Positions 8,601 to 14,826 of a DNA stretch of 17,592 bases are shown piece by piece. The translations under genes were made by a program, and so were the position numbers. Origin of the DNA: Patescibacteria group bacterium (lineage in GTDB: Bacteria; Patescibacteriota; JACMRA01). The DNA is taken from assembly GCA_029935375.1 (NCBI GenBank), contig JAOZKL010000013.1:1-17592 (forward strand), read 5' to 3'. The notes beneath the pieces were generated by a model. The model saw only the letters and a program-made list of their open reading frames with translations. It was not told where the DNA came from and did not search any database. The stretch's first letter is position 1. Each line of letters starts with the position of its first letter.

Positions 8601-9404
8601 TCAACGATATCGAATTTTCTTTTGTTACAGTCAATAACTACAGATATTACAGTAGATGGTAATTTTTTTGATCCAGATATGATTGTCTATTTTGGTCCTG
8701 AAGTAACATTTAATAATTTTGTATCCGTATCTCCTACGCAGTTCGTTGCTAGTGTTACAACCTCTTCTAATAATCAAACTCCTTTTACTATGTCAGTAAA
8801 AAGAGGGTCACTAGAGCATTATGGTCAAGACCCCACTGTCGAGGTTACAGATGTATTGAAAGGTACTGGTGTAGCTGGTGCATTTACTACTGATTTTGAC
8901 GGCGGTGGAACCGGAGCTGTTTTGTGGGGCGCTAGCTGGGATCTTGCAATATTTGGAACAATTGATAGTATCGATGGTTACTTTATGTCATCAGTTGCTG
9001 GAACTACATCTGCAGGAACCGGTCCTGATGCAAACACTATGTTTGGCGTGGGTACTAATAGTTATATGTACACTGAAAACTCAGGCTCTAATAGTGGCGC
9101 TGGTCAGTATGGTACAGCGACCACAACTAACTTTGCAGAGATTACACAAATTGATTTTAGTTATCATATGGCTGGTGCAAATCATGTTAAATTTTCAGTG
9201 CTCACGCAAAACGGAGATGATAGTTGGACTGAAAGATGGTCTGTAACAGGTGCACAGCACGTAAACCAGACGGATGCAGCTACTCCCGTCACGATTGATG
9301 CCTCAGCGTGGAATGCAAAGGCTGTTAGATTCGTTTTTGGTGAAGGTGCGAATCAATGGAGTTCAGATGTTGCTATTGATAATGTAGTTATAACCAGTGT
9401 TTAG
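5604..9404 (+). CDS. Large phage-tail-fibre-like modular surface protein with lectin-like C-terminus
   Basis: 1266 residues, no signal peptide or membrane segment. The N-terminus ('LPIVDSDDGLWGQILNDWL', about 4-23) resembles the opening of many phage tail-fibre and appendage proteins. A 'WDNTTNRWQNT' stalk module at about 84-118 recurs at about 625-657 ('WDDTTKAWKTT'). A Gly/Ser linker occupies about 503-512. 'ALATQQSIKAYVDS' (822-835) is a typical tail-fibre repeat ahead of a trimeric head domain. Residues about 840-988 look like a C1q/TNF-type jelly roll. About 998-1085 resembles an IPT/TIG Ig-like domain. About 1096-1266 resembles a MAM-like jelly roll ending 'SDVAIDNVVIT'. Domain names come from pattern recognition only. 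No phage capsid, terminase or portal gene is present nearby. Its likely job is binding a surface glycan or protein, on a host cell or as a virion fibre. It ends in TAG and overlaps the convergent gene by 4 bp. Confidence 0.72.
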   Translation: MANRLPIVDSDDGLWGQILNDWLKQIAFDDKGGLNHAVSNPVLSSDQEGYTYINTLDNEIKRLNSDGASWTTLLKGIAPGTATGQMLWWDNTTNRWQNTETSELVWDDTNKRYGVGVSTPSVRLDVVGDAHLLPAPNTELADASFGDSQWSLHLDEVKDKFILKARKSTSTFFTRTLGVDLSPIANGTTVEEVDITLINSAGQIYCEICQAGGGDLTVQDNEKHWTLNCTTSSGTGGKARSNALTAGTATSPRVNYIYLKVVAGVVTFQSSITKPLGAFSWIAKTVVPDAVTFTTTGAYTLEDWTDPLSLQNTQGALSLEREKIRQLGATYSTGVNQSLTVTTNAGVPDNLVFNTTSGEVYQFLSKTFPAFAGSPTLYVVNDPIAEYSTITDLNQITVDSQNVSLSNRDYNLVVWGAINNKTSECKLFVNLPNDSYNNTTQCLQDVENTINSSIPAQFKGVGFLIARLAISHSTVSGGTYNLLTGSRVNLGIEDLRGVQPSTSGGGSGGGGGAPVRAIYHVSSNTVVTDTNGIYLVATSGSDITITMPDSTLSNDGSNIDIVKESGAENVIVTTLGGTQNIGSSTTQTIAQSSKGISVLSDYNGGASSNYEILSDSRFLEGDVEGALQYWDDTTKAWKTTQNQLRYLNNHLTVGDGTVTDQTLVEIDTGLAANNAQDYFASSYFGSYRGKLWQSKNPGDDAAMILESNTGKAEFMAVSQGATASGSHNDLIALNLASYEGSADIYDSAFADWVNFRNIEMSRYYNGIDLTWRLRLWDGAIWSSSMEYDETGLFKVPQIQINSTAVIDSILDEDDLGSDSGTALATQQSIKAYVDSRELIPETRMFDVYDSVGGQAFIDTPITVAVDTVRKSENLGAGYALSSGEVTIDETDTFVVIFRVSADISTGTGRTASRAYLERFSGGSWSEVVGFVGHMYNRTAGYGDNSCTVQGILDVMAGERFRIRAVRTIGSSTLETLPDSSGLTMFTVKTAGGSGTRPYISTISNFLLLQSITTDITVDGNFFDPDMIVYFGPEVTFNNFVSVSPTQFVASVTTSSNNQTPFTMSVKRGSLEHYGQDPTVEVTDVLKGTGVAGAFTTDFDGGGTGAVLWGASWDLAIFGTIDSIDGYFMSSVAGTTSAGTGPDANTMFGVGTNSYMYTENSGSNSGAGQYGTATTTNFAEITQIDFSYHMAGANHVKFSVLTQNGDDSWTERWSVTGAQHVNQTDAATPVTIDASAWNAKAVRFVFGEGANQWSSDVAIDNVVITSV

Positions 9405-10651
9405 ATTGTTGCGATTTCCAGCACTTGTTGAGAGTCTATCGTTATGGAGTGGCCGCTTTTGTACCAGAGTTTTATAGTTATCCTTGTACCTGATTTGTTG
9501 ATTTGTTGATTTATTACTTTTTCACACTCAATTACTCTCTCTTCTATCTTAGTCTGCATTTTCTGATTCTTTCTTTTCCTGATTTCTTTCTGAATCTTAC
9601 TAATGCCTCCATTGCAGTATTTATCTAAAAATTTTGGATCTGCGATTTTATCTAAAAGTGAGTATATCATTATAATCTCTCCATTGTGATTTTCCGCTAC
9701 TTTTTCAATTTTTTCATTAAATAGATTTGGTAGATTAAAAAAACTTAGTGAAATTAACCTTGTAAAATTTGCTGGTATATTAAATCCTTTATTTTTGGAT
9801 ATTTTATTTTGAACGTTCTTTAGCATTTTTTCACTTTTTCTCAAGTTTTTGTTTTGATACTGTGTTGGAGCTATGTTTTTTGGTTTGTCATAGTATATCC
9901 AGTCATCTTTTTCTGTTCTAAATCTTTCACTTTTAAAATAGATTTGCTTGGCTTTTTTTCTTTCGTCTTTTTTCTCTTCTTTCGTTCCGAAGAAATTTTT
10001 TCTTAACAACAGTCCGCCAAAATTTAATAATAGTTTTATATGTCTTTTTTTTGATTCGTATCGTTCCAATCCAGGGGCAATTGCTATAGTATATTTTACT
10101 TTAAAAATTTTGGATATTGCCATCGCTATAACCGCCCCTCTAGATGTTCCAAAGTTGAATTTTATATTGTTAATTTTATATTCTTTTGTTATATAGTCTA
10201 TTATTATGCTATATATCTTTGCAAACTCATCGTTCGTTTTTGGTCTGTAACTATAACTGTTATATATGCTGTTGTAGCCAGGAAATGATATTATAGTCTT
10301 ACTCGTTTTGTGTCTATCTAAGTAATCGATAAATTGCCTATCTTTATCAAATCGGTGTTTGTCAGAATATCCTTGAAATAACAAACTTGCATCTTCTTCT
10401 TTTATATTCTCTATTCCATCTATATTATATACAAAAACGTTTGTTCTAAAATGCTTGCCACATTCAAACTTTAGATCTAGATTAATTATACTACCGACTT
10501 CTTTTAAATAATCTTTATATCTTTTATATATTTTTTCTTCATGTTCGCCTGCAAAATGTCTAATTTTATTTTTACTTACAAAGGAATATAGTTTTGTCTT
10601 ATTCACATCTTCAATGCTCAATTTTATTTTTGACTCTTTTGGTTTGCTCAT
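9401..10651 (-). CDS. Alpha/beta-hydrolase-like protein, third gene of the rmuC operon
   Basis: 416 residues, very Lys/Asn/Ile-rich, no signal peptide. I do not recognise a named family, but an alpha/beta-hydrolase fold is suggested. There is a nucleophile-elbow GxSxG motif 'GTSRG' (168-172, Ser170) after a beta strand. 'SFPGYNS' (about 122-128) may form the oxyanion region. A candidate acid lies in 'SLLDKIADP' (Asp334 or Asp338), and a candidate His401 in 'KSGHSITID' lies near the C-terminus. Order and spacing fit a Ser-Asp-His triad, with a long basic insertion (about 200-290) where a lid would be. It follows the recO-like gene by 5 nt and so is co-transcribed. The substrate is unknown. It ends in TAA, overlapping the large convergent gene by 4 bp. 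Confidence 0.6.
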   Translation of the reverse strand: MSKPKESKIKLSIEDVNKTKLYSFVSKNKIRHFAGEHEEKIYKRYKDYLKEVGSIINLDLKFECGKHFRTNVFVYNIDGIENIKEEDASLLFQGYSDKHRFDKDRQFIDYLDRHKTSKTIISFPGYNSIYNSYSYRPKTNDEFAKIYSIIIDYITKEYKINNIKFNFGTSRGAVIAMAISKIFKVKYTIAIAPGLERYESKKRHIKLLLNFGGLLLRKNFFGTKEEKKDERKKAKQIYFKSERFRTEKDDWIYYDKPKNIAPTQYQNKNLRKSEKMLKNVQNKISKNKGFNIPANFTRLISLSFFNLPNLFNEKIEKVAENHNGEIIMIYSLLDKIADPKFLDKYCNGGISKIQKEIRKRKNQKMQTKIEERVIECEKVINQQINKSGTRITIKLWYKSGHSITIDSQQVLEIATI

Positions 10652-10656
10652 ATTTT

Positions 10657-11160
10657 TTATTTTACTTGTAATAAATCACCCTTGTCTTTTGCAATATGCA
10701 ATTTAGCTGCAAATTTTTCATCGTTCTCTATATGAGGAATAAAACCAAGTTCTTTTAGAAGTCTTGATTCGAACAATTTAGTATCTATTTTACTTATTTT
10801 TTTGACTTGAAGTGTTTTTATAATAAAATTCATTATATTTACACCTTGATCTTCTTTTATATATTTGTATATAAGATTGATTATTTTAGAGTGTGTAGTA
10901 TAATCTTTATAATCTTTCAACTCTGCAATTTTTTCGTATTTATGAATCCCTCTTACTATCCAATTTTTTCTAGTTTTTATTAGCTCAATATCCAATAAAT
11001 AGTTTGGTTGTATGAAATGTCCTAATTTATAATTATTTATAATCGTTGGTAGTTTAGCTGACAATAGAGTGTCGTTTGTCAAAAAAGATACATAACTAAC
11101 TTTCATCAGTTTGTCAGAAAATATTTTTAAAGGGATTCCTTGTATATTTTGTTTTTCCAT
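10657..11160 (-). CDS. recO: Short RecO-like recombination mediator
   Basis: 167 residues. The N-terminal half looks like the RecO OB fold: strands around 'VSYVSFLTNDTLLSAKLP', then 'LGHFIQPNYLLDIELIK' in the place of the usual 'L.PF.L..L.L..GR' segment. The C-terminal 'TKLFESRLLKELGFIP' matches the RecO helical signature 'FE.RLL..LGY.P'. RecO helps load RecA onto SSB-coated single-stranded DNA with RecR. The protein is shorter than typical RecO (about 230-250) and has no cysteine, so the zinc finger seen in many homologues is absent. It begins immediately after the rmuC stop (no intergenic base) and shares its transcript; pairing with rmuC supports a DNA-repair role. The assignment is by motif shape and needs profile confirmation. 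Confidence 0.6.
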   Translation of the reverse strand: MEKQNIQGIPLKIFSDKLMKVSYVSFLTNDTLLSAKLPTIINNYKLGHFIQPNYLLDIELIKTRKNWIVRGIHKYEKIAELKDYKDYTTHSKIINLIYKYIKEDQGVNIMNFIIKTLQVKKISKIDTKLFESRLLKELGFIPHIENDEKFAAKLHIAKDKGDLLQVK

Positions 11161-12489
11161 TTATATTAGTTTTTGTTTTTCCTCCTCATTTTCAATCTGT
11201 TTTGTGTCTAGCTTTAGTACTTGCATTTGTACATTATCGAGACTCCTGTCGGCTTTATCATAGTTCTGTTGTGCTTCATGAATCTTTTTTCCTAGTTTAC
11301 GGAACTCATCTTGGAATGACATCATATTTTTTCCAATTTTTTTGAGCCCATCAATAATTTTTTGAGCATTTTTATTGACGTGTACTTTGTGTTGATAATC
11401 TTTTATCATCATTATCAGTGGGTATATTGTAGTAGGGGAGCATGGCGTCACTTCTAGCTCAATTAGTTTTTGTATAAGATCTTCATTGTTAACCACATCT
11501 ACATACATTCCATCACTTGGAAAGTATATCATTAGATTGTCAGCTACCCCTGATTTTCCATATTTTTTGCTAATACTTTGTGCCATGTTCTTAACTTGAG
11601 ATAAAAACTCCTTATACTTTTTTGCTTTTTCTATTCCAGTTGTATCTAAGTAGTCTCTATATTTTGTTAGCGGGAACTTACTATCTATTCCGAGCTTTCT
11701 TTCTCCAAATGTTACAACAAAATCGATCTTATCATTGCTGCCAGGTGCGCTTACTTGCTTTTGCCAGCTGTTTGCCATTAGGTTTTCAGATAAGAATGAT
11801 TCCAAAAACTTTTCACCAAAATCACCAAAGCCTTTGGAGCTAGTTCTTTCAAATATATTATTTAACTTATCTACAGATTTGGTAGATTCTATCATTTTTT
11901 CTGCAGCACCTTGCATTTGAACTAGATTTTTTTGTACAACCTGAAACGACTCCAAATTTTTCTTGAGATTTTCATCTAATCTTGTCTCAACCCCTTGCTG
12001 TATTTGTGTCAATTTTTCTTCATTGTGTTTTGATAATACTTCAAAATTCTTACTATTTGAGTTTTGTAAAGTTTGCAAATCGTCGCTTAGTTTTTTGTTT
12101 AAAGATTCTTGCATCTTTTGTAGAGTTTCGCTATTATGTTGTTGTAATTTGGAGTAATGCTCTATCTGATTTTTTGACTGTTCTATAAAACCCTCTTTTA
12201 TTTTTGCAGTAGATTGGTCCATTGTTTTGTTTATATCTATTTGCAGTAGTCCAAATCTTTTCTCTAATTTTAATACCTCTTCATTTAGTATCTGACCTTG
12301 CTCTTTATTTACACTCTGCATACTATCATTTGATTTTGATAAATCTTCAAGCTTCTCTTTAACTATTTCAAGTATTACATCATTGCTAGTATTTGCTGTT
12401 GACGATTTTGATAAATTCTGTAATTTTGTGAATAGCATCACAATCACAATTAATATTGTACCAAGTAAAAGATAATTTATTATGTCCAT
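11161..12489 (-). CDS. rmuC: DNA recombination protein RmuC
   Basis: 442 residues: an N-terminal membrane anchor (about 4-21), a long Gln/Lys/Glu-rich coiled coil (about 35-210), then the RmuC domain. The domain starts at 'GFGDFGEKFLESFL' (220-233, Glu226). It holds a PD-(D/E)xK-like core with Asp256 ('KIDFVV') and 'GIDSKFPL' (Asp269, Lys271), followed by 'MIYFPSDGMYVDV' (320-332). RmuC proteins limit inversions at short inverted repeats and are thought to be membrane-tethered nucleases acting on DNA. It is the first gene of a three-gene operon (rmuC, recO-like, hydrolase-like). Its promoter lies inside the divergent small gene, and the two coding regions overlap head-to-head by 8 bp. It ends in TAA. 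Confidence 0.92.
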   Translation of the reverse strand: MDIINYLLLGTILIVIVMLFTKLQNLSKSSTANTSNDVILEIVKEKLEDLSKSNDSMQSVNKEQGQILNEEVLKLEKRFGLLQIDINKTMDQSTAKIKEGFIEQSKNQIEHYSKLQQHNSETLQKMQESLNKKLSDDLQTLQNSNSKNFEVLSKHNEEKLTQIQQGVETRLDENLKKNLESFQVVQKNLVQMQGAAEKMIESTKSVDKLNNIFERTSSKGFGDFGEKFLESFLSENLMANSWQKQVSAPGSNDKIDFVVTFGERKLGIDSKFPLTKYRDYLDTTGIEKAKKYKEFLSQVKNMAQSISKKYGKSGVADNLMIYFPSDGMYVDVVNNEDLIQKLIELEVTPCSPTTIYPLIMMIKDYQHKVHVNKNAQKIIDGLKKIGKNMMSFQDEFRKLGKKIHEAQQNYDKADRSLDNVQMQVLKLDTKQIENEEEKQKLI

Positions 12490-12886
12490 AATTTTCTATT
12501 TAGATAAGACTCTTAAGATATATCAAGTTTCAGATTCTGTCAAACTGATAAAGACTGTTGTGTCTGATAAAGGCTATTTGGATTTATATAACAAGTTTGA
12601 ATTTGTTTATTCTGATCTACTTGCTGACGGACTAATTTTAAACACAAGTGAGATACATTTTTGGCTCAGTCCAAGGGCCAGCTTTACAGATACTAGGGTG
12701 GTATATATATGGTTAAGATCTAGGTTGATTTTTACTAAAGGTCTTTACTATATAATGAAACTAGAAGAGCATTCTGGAGTAGGGGATGTTACAAAAAATA
12801 ATATTATAGGATTATTAGCGGCTTCTAAATCACTCGATAACAAGGATCTTGTATATAGTAAGGAGCCAAATATTGGTAAGAAATAG
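12482..12886 (+). CDS. Small unrecognised 134-residue protein, divergent from rmuC
   Basis: I do not recognise a family. A TAA lies just upstream in frame (12473-12475), so the ATG at 12482 is the first usable start; a GTG near codon 27 is an alternative. The sequence is mixed, with hydrophobic strands such as 'YLDLYNKFEFVYSDLL', a basic centre around 'VVYIWLRSRLIFTKGLYYI', and a Lys/Asp-rich end. There is no signal peptide, clear membrane segment or cysteine. The first 8 bp overlap the rmuC start on the other strand, and the rmuC promoter lies within its first 62 bp. No TTGACA precedes it. It ends in TAG, 7 nt from the convergent nuclease gene. Length, composition and tight fit suggest a real gene, but a shorter version starting downstream is possible. 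Confidence 0.55.
   Translation: MSIIFYLDKTLKIYQVSDSVKLIKTVVSDKGYLDLYNKFEFVYSDLLADGLILNTSEIHFWLSPRASFTDTRVVYIWLRSRLIFTKGLYYIMKLEEHSGVGDVTKNNIIGLLAASKSLDNKDLVYSKEPNIGKK
12515..12543 (-). promoter_or_regulatory. Promoter of the rmuC operon
   Basis: On the minus strand, exact TTGACA (12543-12538), a 17-bp spacer, then TATCTT (12520-12515, 4/6). Predicted leader about 18-19 nt. The whole element lies inside the plus-strand coding region 12482-12886. Confidence 0.6.
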
Positions 12887-12893
12887 ATAATTT

Positions 12894-13463
12894 TTATTCT
12901 TCAAACGGGTGTGGACAAGATTTCCATATGCCTATATTTTTGTCTTGAGCTTCTTTTTGCCATTGGCGGAATTCATCTTCAAATGTATCATTTGGTTTAA
13001 TAATATATGCACGTGCATATCCCATTTGTACAAGTTTTGCATTAATACTTTGGCCTATATCGTTTGTATCCGCTCCTTGTAGGAATATGAAACGAAGATC
13101 TCTGCCGTATCTGTCTGTTTCTACTTCGTCTGAAGTCATTATAATATTTTTACCTTCAACCAAGGCTTTGTTCATTTCACTTGCTTCTTTACTAAAACAT
13201 TGCACAGGAGTATTTGGTTTGACAGACTCTGCGGTGTCTATATTTAGGTATCTAACACGACGCCCATCTTCTAATTTGATTGTATCTCCATCTATAACAT
13301 CTGTAACATTGTAAACTCCAGTGTTGTTTACTTCTTCTGTTATGTTTATTCCCAATACTTCTGCCAGTTTTTTTTGTGCAGCATCCTGACCAAAGAATAC
13401 AAAAATTAATAATATTACTAGTGTAGTGCTAATAAGTTTTGTTTGGGTTTTGTTTAATTTCAT
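12894..13463 (-). CDS. Membrane-anchored staphylococcal-nuclease-like (thermonuclease) protein
   Basis: 189 residues. An N-terminal hydrophobic segment (about 9-25) acts as signal or membrane anchor, placing the domain outside the cell. The SNase domain (about 50-175) retains the active-site pattern of the family: 'VIDGDTI' (Asp58, Asp60, Thr61), 'RYLNIDTAES' (Arg71, Asp76, Thr77, Glu79) and 'DRYGRDL' (Arg121), equivalent to Asp19/Asp21, Arg35, Asp40/Thr41/Glu43 and Arg87 of the Staphylococcus enzyme. The family is Ca2+-dependent and cuts DNA and RNA. Cys89 and Cys173 could form a disulfide. In a reduced-genome bacterium, an external nuclease plausibly scavenges nucleotides from host or environmental nucleic acid (inference). 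It ends in TAA and converges on the 134-residue gene. Confidence 0.9.
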   Translation of the reverse strand: MKLNKTQTKLISTTLVILLIFVFFGQDAAQKKLAEVLGINITEEVNNTGVYNVTDVIDGDTIKLEDGRRVRYLNIDTAESVKPNTPVQCFSKEASEMNKALVEGKNIIMTSDEVETDRYGRDLRFIFLQGADTNDIGQSINAKLVQMGYARAYIIKPNDTFEDEFRQWQKEAQDKNIGIWKSCPHPFEE

Positions 13464-13470
13464 GAAAAAA

Positions 13471-13499
13471 ACAATGAAGCAATTACCAATCTATGTCAA
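13471..13499 (-). promoter_or_regulatory. Candidate promoter of the SNase-like gene
   Basis: On the minus strand, exact TTGACA (13499-13494) with CATTGT (13476-13471, 3/6) at 17-bp spacing. Transcription would start within 1-3 nt of the ATG at 13463, i.e. an almost leaderless mRNA. Confidence 0.45.
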
Positions 13500-13500
13500 G

Positions 13501-13530
13501 TTGACAAAAAAACATAAAATATTATTTATA
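13501..13530 (+). promoter_or_regulatory. Candidate promoter of the DUF4389 gene
   Basis: Exact TTGACA (13501-13506). The -10 is weak: TATTTA at 16 bp (13523-13528) or TTTATA at 18 bp (13525-13530). Either places the start very near the ATG at 13537. The box is separated by a single G from the divergent TTGACA of the SNase-like gene. Confidence 0.45.
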
Positions 13531-13536
13531 TAAAAC

Positions 13537-14131
13537 ATGTCTAATATTGTAAAATTGAATATAAAACACCAAGATACATATTCTCGTGGTGAGTTATTGT
13601 TGAGGAGTTTTTTTTGGTGCTTTTTATATAGGTATACCACATGGTGTAGCTTTGTTTTTCTTCGGAATCTGGGGTGTGATCTTAAGGATCTTAACCTTTT
13701 GGACGATTCTTTTTACTGGGAAATATCCAAAAACTTGGTTTAATTATCAGCTTGGTTTGATGCGGTGGAATATGAGAGTGTCTGCTAGTTATTATAATCT
13801 AGTTGATGGTTATCCTGCTTTTGGTATTGATGTTAAAGATGATAATATTGAGCTGGACGTTAAATATCCAGAAAAACTTAGCAATGGAATGGTATTGGTT
13901 AAGGCTTTGTTTGGAGGTTTGATGGTATTTCCACATATTTTTATACTTTTATTCCAAATAATTGGTGTTTTATTCGTAAACATTATTGCATGGTTTGCAG
14001 TTCTGTTTACTGGGAAATATCCAAAAAATATGCATGCGTTTGTGGTTAGGGTGTTCAAGTTTTCTACAAGAATTAGTGTGTATCTTAACTATATGACAGA
14101 TGAGTATCCCCCTTTGAGCGTTGAGAAATAG
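13537..14131 (+). CDS. Two-copy DUF4389 membrane protein, interrupted by a frameshift in a T8 run
   Basis: Reading from ATG 13537 gives 'IVKLNIKHQD..SRGELLLRSFF', the normal start of a DUF4389 domain, and then loses the family pattern after eight T (13608-13615). Removing one T restores one frame of 197 codons. Copy 1 (about 4-100) then continues as 'FGAFYIGIPHGVALFFFGIW' with 'WTILFTGKYPK'. Copy 2 (about 107-197) contains 'IELDVKYPEKLSNG', 'IIAWFAVLFTGKYPK' and ends 'MTDEYPPLS'. 'AWFAxLFTGxYP' and 'DxYPPFS' are DUF4389 signatures. Each copy has one or two hydrophobic membrane segments. The role of the family is unknown. Without correction only 13652-14131 (159 codons) remains intact. Sequencing error, true pseudogene, or slippage on T8 are all possible. 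It ends in TAG, with a terminator after it. Confidence 0.75.
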
Positions 14132-14159
14132 TATACATATAATTGTAGTTATTATTTAT

Positions 14160-14186
14160 GGCTGCCTCTATGGCAGTCTTTTTTTT
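14160..14186 (+). terminator. Intrinsic terminator after the DUF4389 gene
   Basis: GGCTGCC (14160-14166) pairs with GGCAGTC (14172-14178), 7 bp including one G-T, loop of 5 nt, followed by eight T (14179-14186). It is immediately followed by the promoter of the LysM gene. Confidence 0.9.
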
Positions 14187-14190
14187 ATAC

Positions 14191-14219
14191 TTGACAAAAT
14201 CAGGTTTTTATTTTTTACT
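14191..14219 (+). promoter_or_regulatory. Promoter of the LysM-protein gene
   Basis: Exact TTGACA (14191-14196), a 17-bp spacer, then TTTACT (14214-14219, 4/6). Predicted start near 14227, leader about 40 nt to the ATG at 14267. Confidence 0.55.
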
Positions 14220-14266
14220 AATGGAAACAGTTCGTTACGAAATGTTACGCATGTAATCAAGTTGTT

Positions 14267-14818
14267 ATGCTCAAAACAAAGAATACATCTTCTAGAACCT
14301 TTATGAATACACGATCTAATCGTTCATATTCTAATCTTTATCGTTCTTCATTTGCAACAAATAGTAACAAATTTACGAAATATAATCAGCCAGCGTGGAA
14401 AAAATCTGTCGTGAGCTGGGTTGATCAAAATAATACATTTTCGTTTCAAATCCTTGGTATATTAATCTTAACTTTTGGTTTATTCCTTTCATTTGGAGTT
14501 ATCACAGATTCTGGTTCTGTATCTGCTATGGATGATGATATTTATGTTTCAAGTAGTTTTAGAAACGCTATTAATAACCCTGAGTCCACTGGTCAAATAT
14601 CTCTTCAAGAGGTGTTTGTTTTTGATGAATCTGCAGAGGAGGTTATAACCGTGCCAATAGAGGATACTGTTGATTTTTATAAAGTTGCTACGGGAGAAAG
14701 TCTGTACTATATTTGTCAAAAATTATCTGTAAATTGTGAGATGGTTAAAGATCTTAATAATTTTGAATCTCCTTATGCTCTTAGCGTTGGACAAAGAATA
14801 ATGGTGCCAAAAAAATAG
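14267..14818 (+). CDS. Membrane-anchored LysM-domain protein
   Basis: 183 residues from ATG 14267; the ATG at 14303 (codon 13) is an alternative start, and neither has a Shine-Dalgarno. There is a Ser/Asn/Arg-rich cytoplasmic N-terminus (about 1-55), one membrane segment (about 58-79), an acidic linker (about 85-133), then one C-terminal LysM domain (about 136-183): 'YKVATGESLYYICQKLSVN', 'DLNNFESPYALSVGQRIMVP'. LysM binds GlcNAc-containing glycans, usually peptidoglycan, so the protein probably ties the membrane to the cell wall from outside. Cys150 and Cys157 fall inside the LysM domain and could pair. It has its own promoter and sits between a terminator and a convergent neighbour 8 nt away. 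It ends in TAG. Confidence 0.85.
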   Translation: MLKTKNTSSRTFMNTRSNRSYSNLYRSSFATNSNKFTKYNQPAWKKSVVSWVDQNNTFSFQILGILILTFGLFLSFGVITDSGSVSAMDDDIYVSSSFRNAINNPESTGQISLQEVFVFDESAEEVITVPIEDTVDFYKVATGESLYYICQKLSVNCEMVKDLNNFESPYALSVGQRIMVPKK

Positions 14819-14826
14819 ATGATGAT

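Noticed and set aside
8878..9246. 122-codon ORF inside the large fibre-like gene
   Set aside because: Alternate-frame shadow of a well-supported gene; Leu/Ile-rich composition typical of an out-of-frame reading.
5604..9404. Part of an integrated prophage
   Set aside because: No terminase, portal, capsid, integrase, lysis gene or att-like repeats in the window; only the fibre-like protein itself suggests phage.
13537..13743. Stand-alone 68-codon gene
   Set aside because: After the T8 run it loses family similarity; its first part is the N-terminus of the frameshifted DUF4389 gene.
14121..14306. Small plus-strand ORF between the DUF4389 and LysM genes
   Set aside because: It spans a terminator hairpin and a promoter and overlaps both neighbours in other frames.
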